Source: Zopfochytrium polystomum (taxonomy: Eukaryota; Chytridiomycota; Chytridiomycetes; Chytridiales; Chytridiaceae). From it: a stretch of DNA of 64,000 nt. Under the pieces are notes generated by a model, which saw nothing but the letters and a program-made list of their open reading frames with translations, searched no databases and was not told where the DNA came from. How positions within the stretch are numbered: the stretch's first letter is position 1; every line of letters starts with the position of its first letter. The stretch spans positions 157,501-221,500 of the forward strand of contig JAIVFJ010000069.1 in the NCBI GenBank assembly GCA_025765615.1, in the 5' to 3' direction. Made by a program: the position numbers and the translations under genes. This document shows positions 12,276-23,882 of the stretch, piece by piece.

Positions 12276-15183
12276 ATGGCGGCCGACTCTGATACCGCCG
12301 CCGCCGCCGCTGATGCCGCCAGCCGCCTGGCCCCGCCGTCGTCCCTCGTCCATCCGCACTCGTCGTCGTCGTCGTCCTCCTCCTCGTCCTCCTCTTCCTT
12401 CCCCCCGTTCATGGCCACTTCCCACCACCAGCACGAGGACGGCTCGGTGCTGGGATCAGTGTCCCTCGCCTCCTCATCCTTCGATCATCGCTCCTCTGCC
12501 ACAACCCCGCTTTTCGGCAACAACGGCACTTATTCCACCACCATCAACAACACCAACAACGTTAACAACAACAGCAACATCAACAGCCGCGGCCTCGCCG
12601 CCGGTGGCGACATGGACAAGAACCCGACCCGCCGCCGCCGCATCGTGTTTGTTCTGATCGCCGCCGCCGCGGCCTGCGTCGTCGCTGTTGCCGTCGCTCT
12701 CGGCGTGGTGCTGTCGCGCAAGGGCTCCTCCGGCCAGAGCGCGCCACCAGTGCCCGATGCGACGACCTTTGTCCAGTCGACGGGCATGTCGGGCATGAAC
12801 ACCACCTTCGTCGCTACCTCCAACATTGGGTCGTACGCTGTGGCGGCCGGATCGGGGTCGGGGGGTCGCCGCGATTCACGCGGCCGTCATGGTCGGCACG
12901 ACAAAGGCCGTGTTTATGGAGAGGTAGTGCATGTGTGTGTGTGTGCGGGTGCGCGTGTGGGGGATCGGTGCGGCGAGCGAGTGTGCGGCGGAGCGAGACA
13001 ACCACCAAAACCCTAATTCGTCCCGATATGCTGCCTCAACTGACGTCATCCGCCGCGTTCCTCTTCCCCCTCCCGAAAGATGGGACGTTCACGGCACTGA
13101 AGCAGAACTAAGCAATGGGGAGACCTCGTGGTCCGTCTCATACGACTACAAAACAGACACGTACCGCCCTCTGACGATCAAGACTAACCTGTTTTGCGCC
13201 GGCGGCATGCTCCTTCCCGACGGACGCCTCGCTGCGATCGGCGGTGCGGAAAACCACACCGACACGGTCGGCTTCCTGGCAGACGGCTTCCGCGCCGTAA
13301 GGCTCCTCTCTGGCGGGGACTCGGATGACTGGATCGACCCGCTGAACCCAACGGCGCTTCTGGATACGCGGTGGTACCCGACCGTCGTAATGCTTCCCGA
13401 GGGACGGCTGCTGGTGATGGGCGGCTCGTACATTGGCGTCGAGTTCAACGCCTGGTGGTCCAACACTCCCACCTTTGAATTTCTCCCGCGTCGTAAGGGA
13501 GAAACCTCCTCCGTCCCAATACAGTTCTTGTGGGACACGCTGCCCGCGAATCTGTACCCGATCATGTATGTTCTTCCGAGCGGCCGCGTGTTCACGTTTG
13601 CAAGCTACAAGGCCGTTCTGCTAGATCCCACCGCGGGATACAACCCCATTCAGCAGCTGCAGTTTGTCGCGGGTAACGCGAACCCCAGCTTCACGGACGG
13701 GACGACTTCAACCACCGCAGCAACGGCTGCTGCCGCGGCCAGCAACTGCGTGACCGAATCCGCTGACCAGACCTCCCTGGGAATTGCCGCTTGCAGCTAT
13801 CTGGATCCGGCCGCCGCGAACCTTACGTCGCTGGAGGTATCCTCGGACGCCTTTGTGTTCTTCCGCACAGCGCCTACTCGCCGCTCCCTGACGACTTCCG
13901 ACCCTGGCCTCATTTTTGGAATGGATTCGGGCCTGTGCTGGACGGCCGCGTCTGCCTCGCCGTCGTCGGGAAGCACTGTGAAGCTATCGCAGTGCGTGCC
14001 AACGAACGCGGCGCAGCTATTCACTCTTGGCAGCGCAACCGTTGTCCACACGAGCTCCGGACTCTGCCTTACTGCGCCGTCGTCAGGATCGTTGACGTTG
14101 AGCACTTGCACATCCGGATCGTCGTCGCAGACCTTTGGCATCCCCCCTTCTACGCGGTATTTTGAAACCGCCCGCTTGCCTGGCGGCCCGTTCCGCTCTT
14201 ATCCATGGACAGGCTTTGGGGCGATGCTTCCTCTGGACCCGGCAAACAACTACAAGGCCCAGGTCTTGGTGTGTGGCGGGTCCATGCTCGACTGCGGTTG
14301 GGACTGCAACACGTTCGACTGTCAGCAAACCTGCCAGAGCTCCAGCGCCACAACCCTCTCGTCATGCGGCCTCATCGACCCCGAGGCGCCGTGGTCTACC
14401 TCCGCCAACGCGTCGGGCCTGCAGCCGTGGGACATGACCGACTCGATGCCGTACGGCCGCGTGATGGGCGACCTCCTCAACCTCCCGGACGGCAGCATAC
14501 TCCTCATCAACGGCGCAGGCTCCGGCATGGCCGGCGCCAACCTCGGCAAGGACGCGACGCTCGAACCGCTGCTGTACCTACCGCACAACCCCGCCGGCAG
14601 CCGCTGGCAAAAGTTGTCCCCAACGAGCATCCCGCGCGTCTACCACTCGACAGCCGTCCTCCTCCCCGACGGCCGCGTCCTCGTCGCCGGCAGCTCCCCC
14701 AACGACCCAAAAACCCCGGACGCGGACCTCACGGAGCCAAACACGTACTCGATCGAGCACCGCGTCGAGTACTTTTCCCCGCCGTACCTGACCGCGGGCC
14801 TCCCGCGTCCCGTCATCCAGTCCGTCTCGTCGACCGCCTGGACCGCCTACAACGCCTCCTTCTCACTGTCTCTCGCCAACATTGACGCGAAAACCTGCCC
14901 GCTCGGCGCCGCCGCCGGCGCGGACTTTTCACTGGTGCAGCCAGGGTTCCGCACGCACTCTACGGGGCACGGACAGCGCATGATCTGGCTCGCGAAGAAA
15001 CATCTGTCGGGTGGCGCCCCCGGCGACGCGTCCGCGGGCTTTGGCCTGCTCTCCCCGCCCGCGGCGGAGATCGCGCCGCCCGGGTGGTACATGCTGTTTG
15101 CAACGTGCGGCGGCGTGCCCAGCGAGGCGGTGTGGGTGCAGGTCGGGGGCGACCCGGGCGGCTTTGCGGGGTATACCGTTTGA
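12276..15183 (+). CDS. Membrane-anchored glyoxal/galactose-oxidase-like copper radical oxidase with inserted ricin-B-like region
   Basis: Two exons, 12276-12923 and 13080-15183, join in phase (about 916 residues). Exon 1 encodes a Ser/Asn-rich cytoplasmic tail, an RRRRIVFVL-type membrane anchor near residues 121-147 and the first propeller strand (VAAIHAAVMVGTTKAVFMER). That strand is reached only by dropping one G from the run at 12860-12865. Exon 2 carries the AA5 signature residues: Cys in NLFCAGGMLLPDGR (about 255) and Tyr in TRWYPTVVMLPEG for the Tyr-Cys cofactor, Tyr-His in PRVYHSTAVLLPDG, and a late His in FRTHSTGHGQRM; a DUF1929-like end follows. Between about 13740 and 14155 sits a Cys-rich insert with GLCWTA...LSQC and GLCLTAPSSGSLTLSTC, which looks like ricin-B/CBM13 repeats. 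The expected activity is oxidation of small aldehydes or alcohols to yield H2O2 at the cell surface. Confidence 0.85.
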
Positions 15184-15699
15184 TTTTTTTAGTGGGTGAT
15201 GGGTTTGGGGGGTGTGGGGATCTGATAATTCGGGATAAACGGAAGTTGAGTGGCGAGGGCTCTTGCCGAGGAATCAGAAGAGACGGGAAGGGTGGGGGGG
15301 AGAGATGGAACTGCTTTGGCGGATTTCCCGTTGGACTCGTTGGGCTTTTTCCTCTGCATGCTTATTTTTTTCTCTCATTCAAGCCTACATTATTCCTCCC
15401 CACCCGATCGGATTGTTGGTTTTTTGTTTCTGAAGATAAACACCGTTATCCATTTTATTCCCCCCTCCCCCGTTTCACATTGCTGGGTGGACGGCAAACG
15501 CACTAAATGGTAAACCCAGAAGCCCCCGCACTTCCTGAACCCTCAGGTATTTCTTTTCTTTTCAAATGTTACCACTTTCCGTGTTCCCTTGCCCCCTCCG
15601 CCCACGGCCCCATCCCACTGGGCGGCGGGAAATCAGTCCTCTTTGTCCTTTTCAAATGCGGGGGTGGGGGGGGTTGATCCACTCCACGCCGTGTGTCCT

Positions 15700-15732
<33 letters not shown>

Positions 15733-15858
15733 TTTCCCGCGTGCAATCATCTGTTTTTTAAAGCATCTCATATAGCAGAAATCCTTCTTGACAGTCGGTT
15801 CATCGGGTTCTCTTCCCCCTTACAAATACCTGAGTTGCACGTCGTCGTGGCAGCAAAA

Positions 15859-15894
<36 letters not shown>

Positions 15895-16169
15895 CGAGAG
15901 CGTCCGTCCGAAATTGCTTCTCCGCCGCCAGCTAGGTAGGGGGCAGAGAGTCGCTGTCCGTGGCAGCAAGCCCGTGCTGCCTGCCCAAGCGTCGGTTGAA
16001 TCGGCGATTGGAAAGAGCCCGGGATAGAGCCTCCCCCGTGTCTCTCTCTGTCTCACTCCGTCTCTCTCTCTCTCTGTCGGTCGCCTTCTCGAATGCAAAA
16101 GAAGAGAAAAGGAAAAAACAGTACCCAAAAAAAAAAAGAAAAACAAGAAAAGGAAACGTTTACCGGCGA
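15184..16169. other. Intergenic, low complexity
   Basis: G-rich then T-rich DNA, with a T run at about 15702-15731, a GT repeat at 15857-15884 and CT-rich DNA before the carrier gene. No gene was seen. Confidence 0.65.
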
Positions 16170-18151
16170 ATGACCATGACCCTCACAGCGGCGACGGCGT
16201 CGACAGCTTCGACCACGACCGCTTCCCCGACCGCTGCTGCTGCGACGACGACGACTACGACGACAATGTCTTTCATCACCGCGGCACCACCACCAGTGTC
16301 GCACCACCCCATCCCCCCTGTCTCTGCCACCACCACAACCACCACCACCACCTCTTCCTCACCATCATCATCATTATCATCATCGTCGTCTTCATCCTCC
16401 TCCTCGCACTCCACTCCCTTCGCCTACCCGCCGCAATCCCCGCCCGTCTTCGCATCCGCCCCGGCTGTCGCTGCCCCGCAACCGCTCTTGCACTCGCTCC
16501 CGCCGTCCCCTTCCCCACCGTCGTCGTCGCTGTCGTCCCCACCACCGCCCGACGCCACGCCCACCCAGGCGCTCTCGCAATCGATGGCGCCGTCGTCACC
16601 CCTGGCCCAGCTGCGTCCCTCCTCCGCCGTCACCGCCGCCCCTTCGTCCCGCAGCCGCCCCTCGCCTGGATCCGCTCCCTGAATGACAGCTACTCGGCCC
16701 TCATCTTCTCGTCCGTCGCCGCCCTCAGTACGTTGATGCCTTATTTTTTTTGGTTTCCCCTCTCTTCTCACAGCGCAAATCGCACACATCGCAAAAACAA
16801 ACAAACAACCTCATGTCCCAACAAATAAATATAAGCCACCCGTCTCGTCATGCACCCCGTCGACACGCTCAAAACCCGCATCCAAAACTCGCCCCACCCC
16901 GTCTCCGTCGCCGCCGCCTTCCGCGCCGCGTCCCTGCCGTCCCTCTACCGCGGCGTCGGCGTCTCGCTCCTGTTCTCCGTCCCAGCCCTCGGCGTCTACT
17001 TGTCTGCCTACGACGCCTGCAAGCGCGCCCTCGCTCCGGGTGCATCCGCCGGCGACAGCAGTGGAGTCCTCGTCCATGCGGTGTCGGGCGCGGCGGCGGA
17101 GTGCTTGAGCGGCTTGTTTTGGTGAGTGGGTTCGCCTGTGTGTGCATCTATATTTTTTTTTTTTGTGGTGATGTGTGTGCGAGTGCGTGTGCGTGTGCAT
17201 CTGCGTGAAATTCTTTCCGGATCACTAACGGGGGGGAAAAAAACGAAAAACAAAACAACTACTCCTCCTAGGACGCCGATGGAAGTGTTGAAGAGCAAGC
17301 TGCAAGTGGGCGTAACGACGCCTGAGTCGCAGAACCCGTCGACGCTGGACTTGGCCCGGCGGATATGGCGCACGAGCGGGCTGCTGGGATTCATGCGGGG
17401 ATACTGGATAACGATTGGCGTGTTTGTGCCGTACTCTGTAACGTGAGTGTTTTTTTTTTTTTGTTTTTTTTTTGTGTGCCTCGGATGTGCGGTGGTGTTT
17501 AGTGGGTGGTGATTGTCGTGTGGCGTGTGCTGTGTTGCAGAATAGGTGTTTGTGCACGGATTGACCAACCAAACTTTTTTTTTCCCCTGCTCTCTGCGAT
17601 GCTGGTCCACCAGATATTTCGTCTGCTACGAGCAGCTCAAGCTCGTCGGCGTCAAGGCGCTGTCGCCTTCGCAGCCGCCGTCGCCGTCCCAGTTGCCCGC
17701 CGAGCCATCCTTACCCTCCTCGCCGTCGCAGCCGCCACCATCGTCTCTGACCCCGCGCACCCTGTTTGCCGTCTACGCCGCCTCGTCCTTCACGGCCGGC
17801 GCCGCGGCCGGCGCGGTCTCGAACGTCTTTGACGTCCTCAAAACCCGCGTGCAGGCCGCCGCGCTCTCGACCTCTGCTACCACCACCACCTCCGCCGTCG
17901 CCGCGGGCAGCACGACGACGACCACGACGCCCGGGAACCGCCCGCCGCTGCCGCTGCGCCGAGTCGCGCGCGAGCTGCTGGCGGCCGAGGGCGGACTGTG
18001 GAGCGCGCTCACGAAGGGCCTCGTCGCGCGGTTGCTGTGGGTCGCGCCGAGCGTTACGATTAGCATGACGGTGTTTGAGATGCTCAAGGACTGGAGGGAC
18101 GGCGGCGGCGACGAGGCGGCGGCGGGGAAGCGAGGTGTGGATGCGGTTTGA
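16170..18151 (+). CDS. Mitochondrial carrier family (SLC25) protein
   Basis: Exons: 16170-16727, 16836-17121, 17272-17442 and 17614-18151. Exon 1 gives a long Ser/Thr/Pro-rich leader, then WIRSLNDSYSALIFSSVAAL. The frame of the leader from ATG 16170 does not run into that segment, so a frameshift or another start lies between about 16590 and 16665. Three carrier signatures follow: MHPVDTLKTRIQ, TPMEVLKSKLQ and NVFDVLKTRVQ; the last has Asn in place of the usual Pro. The segments LYRGVGVSLLFSVPALGVYL and GFMRGYWITIGVFVPYSVTY fit the even-numbered helices. A Ser/Pro linker separates repeats 2 and 3, and a Thr-rich loop sits within repeat 3. It should sit in the mitochondrial inner membrane. The substrate is not determined; the SLC25A44-like group is a possibility only. 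Confidence 0.82.
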
Positions 18152-18190
18152 TGTGGGGGGGGGATAGTGGCGGTCGAGCGCACACACGCA

Positions 18191-18231
<41 letters not shown>

Positions 18232-18571
18232 CACACACGCTCACACGACGCCCACACTCGCACTCGCTCACTTCGCGATCAAAGACGCACAGACGACGCT
18301 CACGGCCTTCGTGGGAGTGAGATGGGCAAGGGTTTGGGTGTGATCGGACTTCTCCCTCACTATCGCCTTTGTTGTTCCCTTTTTTTTATTTTTTATTATT
18401 CCTCGGACATTTCTTGCTTTTGGGTGTTGTGCTGGGAGAAGATTTTTTGGGCGCGCCGCCCCGGGGGCGTTTGCTTCTCGATTACATTCTCAGGGGATTT
18501 TTTTTTTTCCTCCTCAAATGATGATTCGTAGACGCGATTGCGAGTCAACCAGCAACGCACCTCGTTCCCCC

Positions 18572-18646
<75 letters not shown>

Positions 18647-19597
18647 AAGAAGATGGTAGGGTGATCGCTGCCTCGTAACAATTCGCTGTTTGACGACACT
18701 CGTAGCACATTGCTAGCGACAGCATCCGGCTCTAGCGGTTTTTGATGTGTCACACGTAATGTCCACCTGGAGGTGCAATTAATTGCGAGGAGCAGCTGGA
18801 AAAAAGAATCCGATAGGGAATAAAGGGCCGCCTTTCTCACAATCACTTGCGGAGGAGAGAGGCCGTGGCGCGCCGTGGACAATGAAGAGCGGCTCGTCCA
18901 TGGGGGTGTAGAATAAGCGAGCTCTCTTGCAAAAGGCGGCGCCGGTGAAATACCACTACCCCCATCGTTTTAGCTGCGAGCTTCCAAAATGCAAGAACGG
19001 GATTGTTCTGGTTGCAACCTCTAGAGGATGCGTCCCTGTCGCGCAACGGCCGTGGGGGTGGCAACGCTGAGGGTGAAGTGAATGCCGCTGATTCTTCTGT
19101 CGCCGCGATGCTGGCCCCCTGCCCACCAGAGCTTCACGCGGAGCAAGCTGTGCATACACTAGCAGGGCGAGGCCTTTGGCGCACGCGCACGCCGAACAGA
19201 ACTAGTGTCGGCACCCACAACAGCCTCTCAAGTCCGAGTACTCACTTGTCGAGTTCTACTACCTCGTTGCTCCACTGCCTGCTAACTTCTTGAAACGGAG
19301 TTGATCGGTGCGCGGCGGGATGCCCGTCTTGGGTCCGTGGATCTGTGGGACGCGAAGAGGACCATCCGTTGGTCAATGATCCGAGTATGGGGTGCAAGGG
19401 CTCGCACACACATTCAGGAAGTCAAGAAAAAGAAAGTTAGGTGGGGTTGAATGGGAAGTGGTGAGAGGGTGCGATGACTCGCGAGCGGGTTTGCCGTTCG
19501 GTGGGCAAAAGGCAGAACTTGAAAGGGCGTGGGTGAGCGTATGTTGCCTCGGCACAATCGCCCAATTTTCACCACAACGTACAAAATGGGCAGCGAG

Positions 19598-19641
<44 letters not shown>

Positions 19642-21084
19642 CGTCGTTTGCTCCAGTGTCAGTGCTGGATTCACAAGGACGGAGGTAGCCATGGAGCCGG
19701 GCAGGGGTGTCTGTCTTCTGCTTTTTTTTTTTTTTTTTTTTTTTTTTTTGGCGTTGGGTTTCTGTCTCGGGGAGCTCACGGCTGCGTGTGTGTGCGTGTC
19801 AGTGAGTGAATGAGTGTGTGTGCGCGTGTCTGTGTGTGTGGGTGTGTGCGTGTTGAGTGAGTGCAATTATCGGACCCGCGCCCAAGTCGGTCGGTCTGTC
19901 GGTCAGTCAGTCCGGAGTTTGGTTTCTTCGCGGCTGTCTTCGCTATTTTCGTTTCTTTTTTTGTGTTGTTTTTGGGCTTGTGTCTGAATGAGCATTTTCC
20001 TGCTGTCCCTTCCTGGCCAGTCTGTCTGTCTGTCTTTCCCTCTTGTGTGCTTTCTTGCGCTCTTCTTTGGGCTTGGCTGGTTGCGTGGCTGCTGATACGC
20101 AACTCCCCTCAAATATTGCTGGGGCTGTCTTCGGCCAGCAGTCGGAACACAAAGAAAGTGTGAAAAAGAAAAACAATAAGGACAAAAAAATTTCGAGCGG
20201 ACAATGGAAGGGGCTTGAGAGGTGTGGTCGCAAGAGAGGGGGAGGGAGACAGAGAGAGCGAGAAAAGGAGCGAGAGCGAGAGAGAGAGAGAGGGGGACGG
20301 ACAGCCAGCGGAGCAGGGATCGCATGGTGTCTGGCTGTCTCCTTTATTTTTTTTTCATTCTTTCGTTTTGCAATTGGGGCGTTCGTGTTTCTCTCTCCAT
20401 CCACCCTCTCCCTTCCGTCTGTCTCTCTCTTTCTTTCTCTCCCATTTCTCTCCACGAAAAATAAGGAGACAAAGAGAGAACGAAAGACAGGTTCGCTGCT
20501 GAGTCCTGTCTGTCGGAAAGAGATACCACAGAAAGACAAAATGGGGGCATAAATTGGAAAAATGGAGGGAGAAACAAACCCGAAAGATTGGAACAAATAC
20601 GAATCAAAAAACGGAAACCATGTATGTCCCTTGCTTCACGCAAAGAAAAGAAAACAAAAAAAATTAAAAATCCTGCGAGATTTGGCGGGGTTATTCCATT
20701 TTCGTCGACGCCTTCGCACACACACCCGCATGCACACGCAACCCTCACTCACACGCGCGCGGCTCTCTCTCTCTCTCACTCTCTCTCACTCTCTCTCTCT
20801 CTCTCACTCTTTCTCTCTCTCTGTCTGTGCTCGATCACTCGCACACGAGGAAAGTGGTAATATAAGTGCAACCCCTGCCTTCCCCCACCCCCACTTACCC
20901 CGACCTTTCCTGTCGCCTTAGCGAGAAGCTCTCTTCTCCCACCCGCTCCTCGCCTTGCCTCGCCTCCCAACCCCCCTCCCTCTCTCTCAACTCCCCCGCT
21001 CCACCCGCGCCCCTACTGTCTCTCCATCCCATACCCCCCACACACACAACACTCAGTTACTGCAAGTCCGCACAAGGAAGAAAA
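18152..21084. other. 2.9-kb gap dominated by simple repeats
   Basis: CA repeat at 18190-18240, GA repeats at about 18578-18632 and 19601-19638, a T run at 19721-19749, then CT-rich DNA up to the next start. Between 18840 and 19560 the DNA has normal complexity and short frames on both strands, but nothing I recognise as a domain and no spliceable gene. I saw no tRNA. Confidence 0.6.
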
Positions 21085-22584
21085 ATGCAGCGCGTCTCTT
21101 GCGCACCCCCCGCACCTCCACACCAGCTCATCTGGCACCTCCACCATCCCGGCGGCAGCCGCCCCGGAATGAGAACCAACAACCACAGCAACAGCAACAA
21201 CAGCAACGGAATCCCCGCCACGGCGACGGCGGCGGCGGGCACTAGCCGAGAATCTCTTGCCACCACCACTTCCCCTGCCGCCACCGCCACCGCCGCCGCC
21301 CCCTCCACACTCCATGTCCCCCAAATGTCGTACTACCACCACCACCACTCCCCCTTGCACGGCTACCCACACCCGTCGGTGTCTCTGCACCCCGCCCCGT
21401 ACTATGTCAATGTGCTTGTGTCGCCCGTGCCGTTCCCCCCGCACCAGAGCAGCAGCGGTGGCAGCCTGGAACACCCCCACAGCCGTATGTACGGCGGGGC
21501 TTCAATCGCTCCGTTCCAAGCAGGGAACGCTGCGCGCCCGACTACTGTCTTGACAGCAGTCGCAACAACAAAAACAACAACAACAACAACAGCAGCAGCA
21601 GCAGCAGTAACAGCGCAGTCAGCGCCGACGACAGCAACGTCACCAATCGCAAAAAACCTAGCAGCGGCACCGGCAACGAGTACCCTCACACACGACGCGG
21701 CAGCGACAACAAGCACAAATGCGCCGCCGTCCCCGCTGACCACCAGCTGGGTCCCCGCCAGCCCCAACGTCTCCTACGTCCCCGTCCAGTCGCGGTCGCC
21801 GTCCCCGCGCTCCTCGGTCGCAACCCCGGCTTCCCACCACAACCACCACGACCACCACCACCACCCTTACCGCCGCCACCAGCAGCAGCGGCGGAGAACC
21901 CCCGCGCTCCACGCCGTCCACGCCGCCTCTTCATCGTCCTTCTCCTCGTCCCGCCCGCCCCGCACACCCACCCCGACCGCCACGTCGTCATCGTCATCCT
22001 CATCACCACCACCGCCGCAACCGCAGCGCAACCCCACCCCAACACTACCACCACCAACAACAACAACAACAACAACAACACCATCATCGACATCATCACC
22101 CTCATCATCGGCAGCAACGACCCGCGGCAAAAAGACAATCTGCGAACACAACCGCCGCCGCACGCAGTGCATCGCGTGCTTTGACAACGGCAGCGGCGGC
22201 GGGTCCGTCTGCGCGCACCGGCGGCGCAGGGACGGGTGCTCGATTTGCAGGGACGAGCGGATGGCGATCGCGTTCCGGAACGCGGGGGTCGTTGCGATGG
22301 TGGCGGGCGGCGCGGGGGGGCGCGCGGCGGGGCGGTCGGCGGGGCGGTCGGCGGCGGCGGCGGCGACTGCTGCTGGTGCTGCTGCGACGGTGGCGGAGAC
22401 CACGCCGCGGCCGCCGCGGCCGCCGATGCCGACGTCGTCGTCGTCGCGCAGGCGGGACCCACTGTCGATTGAGTACATGATTGGCAAGGAGGAGGCTGCG
22501 GCGGTGGGGAGTGGCAGGGGCGACGGGGGGTCTCCTGCGGCCGACGACGGGCCGGTGTCCCCGCCGCGGACGCCGCGCGCGTAG
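21085..22584 (+). CDS. Low-complexity protein with tandem C-x-H...C-x-x-C motifs
   Basis: This is a single exon of about 499 residues from ATG 21085; the same frame stays open upstream to 20866. The first 345 residues are rich in Thr, Ala, Ser, Pro and His with homopolymer runs. At about 352-390 come two copies of one pattern, CEHNRRRTQCIAC and CAHRRRRDGCSIC, both C-x-H-x6-C-x2-C with a basic block between ligands. This looks like a short zinc-binding repeat seen in various protists, plants and fungi, but I cannot name a Pfam family with certainty. The tail is Ala/Gly-rich and ends SPPRTPRA. A nucleic-acid or zinc-binding role is a guess from the basic ligand spacing. Expression is unproven because the composition is extreme, but the motif pair argues for a real gene. 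Confidence 0.6.
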   Translation: MQRVSCAPPAPPHQLIWHLHHPGGSRPGMRTNNHSNSNNSNGIPATATAAAGTSRESLATTTSPAATATAAAPSTLHVPQMSYYHHHHSPLHGYPHPSVSLHPAPYYVNVLVSPVPFPPHQSSSGGSLEHPHSRMYGGASIAPFQAGNAARPTTVLTAVATTKTTTTTTAAAAAVTAQSAPTTATSPIAKNLAAAPATSTLTHDAAATTSTNAPPSPLTTSWVPASPNVSYVPVQSRSPSPRSSVATPASHHNHHDHHHHPYRRHQQQRRRTPALHAVHAASSSSFSSSRPPRTPTPTATSSSSSSSPPPPQPQRNPTPTLPPPTTTTTTTTPSSTSSPSSSAATTRGKKTICEHNRRRTQCIACFDNGSGGGSVCAHRRRRDGCSICRDERMAIAFRNAGVVAMVAGGAGGRAAGRSAGRSAAAAATAAGAAATVAETTPRPPRPPMPTSSSSRRRDPLSIEYMIGKEEAAAVGSGRGDGGSPAADDGPVSPPRTPRA

Positions 22585-23106
22585 TTTGTGGGAGTGTGAG
22601 ATAGATGGTGGGTGTGATGTATAGAAGGAAGACCTCCGCGGAAGTAGGGCCTTTTTTTTTTTTTGTTTGTTTGTTTGTTTGTTGTGTCTCTGTTTTTTTT
22701 TTTTTTTTCGGTCGGAGATCCACGCGGCTGTCTTGGGCTCCCTCTGTCTCTCCCTCTCTCTTGCTGCTTTTTTCCCACGTTTTCTTTAAATTTATCGGAC
22801 CCTTGTGTTGTTGAGTGTCTTTTTCTATTTTTCTTTTCACGAACCAGCCAAACCGCGATAGAAAGGGGAGTGGAAAAGACGAAAAAAACAAAACAAACAA
22901 ACGAAAAAAAACAAAAAGAATTGTACAGACCCAAGGAAAACAGTCAAAAAGGGTTCCACAGCCAGCAAAGAAAAGCACCAAAACAGATTCACCCACACCA
23001 TCTGCCACAGTAACAACAAGCCCGCAAATGATTTTTCTCCTCCGATCCGAAAGCAACCGTGTGCTTTCCCCCTCCCGCCCTCCCTCCCCTCCCCCCTTCC
23101 CCTTCT
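22585..23106. other. Intergenic, convergent
   Basis: T-rich then A-rich DNA between converging genes, with no coding signal. It probably holds both 3' ends. Confidence 0.6.
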
Positions 23107-23820
23107 TCACTCCACCACCTTCCACCCCCTCGGATCCCGCGTCCCCTCCAGCCCCTTCACCTCGGCCAGGAACGGGTCCGCCAGCGCCTCGCGCGCCGTG
23201 ATGCGCCGCGTCGGGTCCAGCGTCAGGCACCGCTCCAGGAACCGCACCGCGTCCGGTGTCGGCGTGCGCGACCGCGGGCACGGTGGGCGAGCAGCCGTGG
23301 GCGACGGCGGCGACTGCGGGACGGGGAGGAGGGCGTCGTCGGGGAGCCCGCGCATTCGTGCAATCATACGCGGCAGCGGCGTCGGGTCTTTGGCGATCGT
23401 GCGGTCGGCTTTCACGATGCAGCCTTTTGTTGTTGATTTTTGTTGTTGTTGTTGTTGTTGTTTATGTTTTGGTATGCCGGTCGGGAATGTGTGTTAGTTT
23501 TCGTTATTCTCGTCACCTCTCTCTGCTCTCTCTCTCCCACACACATACACTAACAAACTCCACATGCACAAACACCCCATACACAAACGCTCTGTCTCCC
23601 AGTCTCTCTCTGTGTCTGCTCACCCATTTTCCGTCCAACATCCCTCAACTCATCGATCCCGAAAATCTTGATAATCTCCACCAGCGCCTCCGTGTCCGTG
23701 CCAGAGTGGAACACGGGGTACGAGCACGCGAGGAAGCTGAGGAGGACCACACCCACCGACCACATGTCGAGGGCTTTTTTGTGCGATACGTTGCGTTGCG
23801 TTGCGTTGCGTGCGTGCGTG

Positions 23821-23882
<62 letters not shown>

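Noticed and set aside
19003..19293. A 96-codon plus-strand frame in the 18-21 kb gap
   Set aside because: No domain, no splice context and biased composition; not supported as a gene.
21686..23281. A 531-codon minus-strand frame over 21.7-23.3 kb
   Set aside because: It is antisense to the C-x-H protein and has no domain. The CDC7 3' exon lies in a different minus-strand frame.
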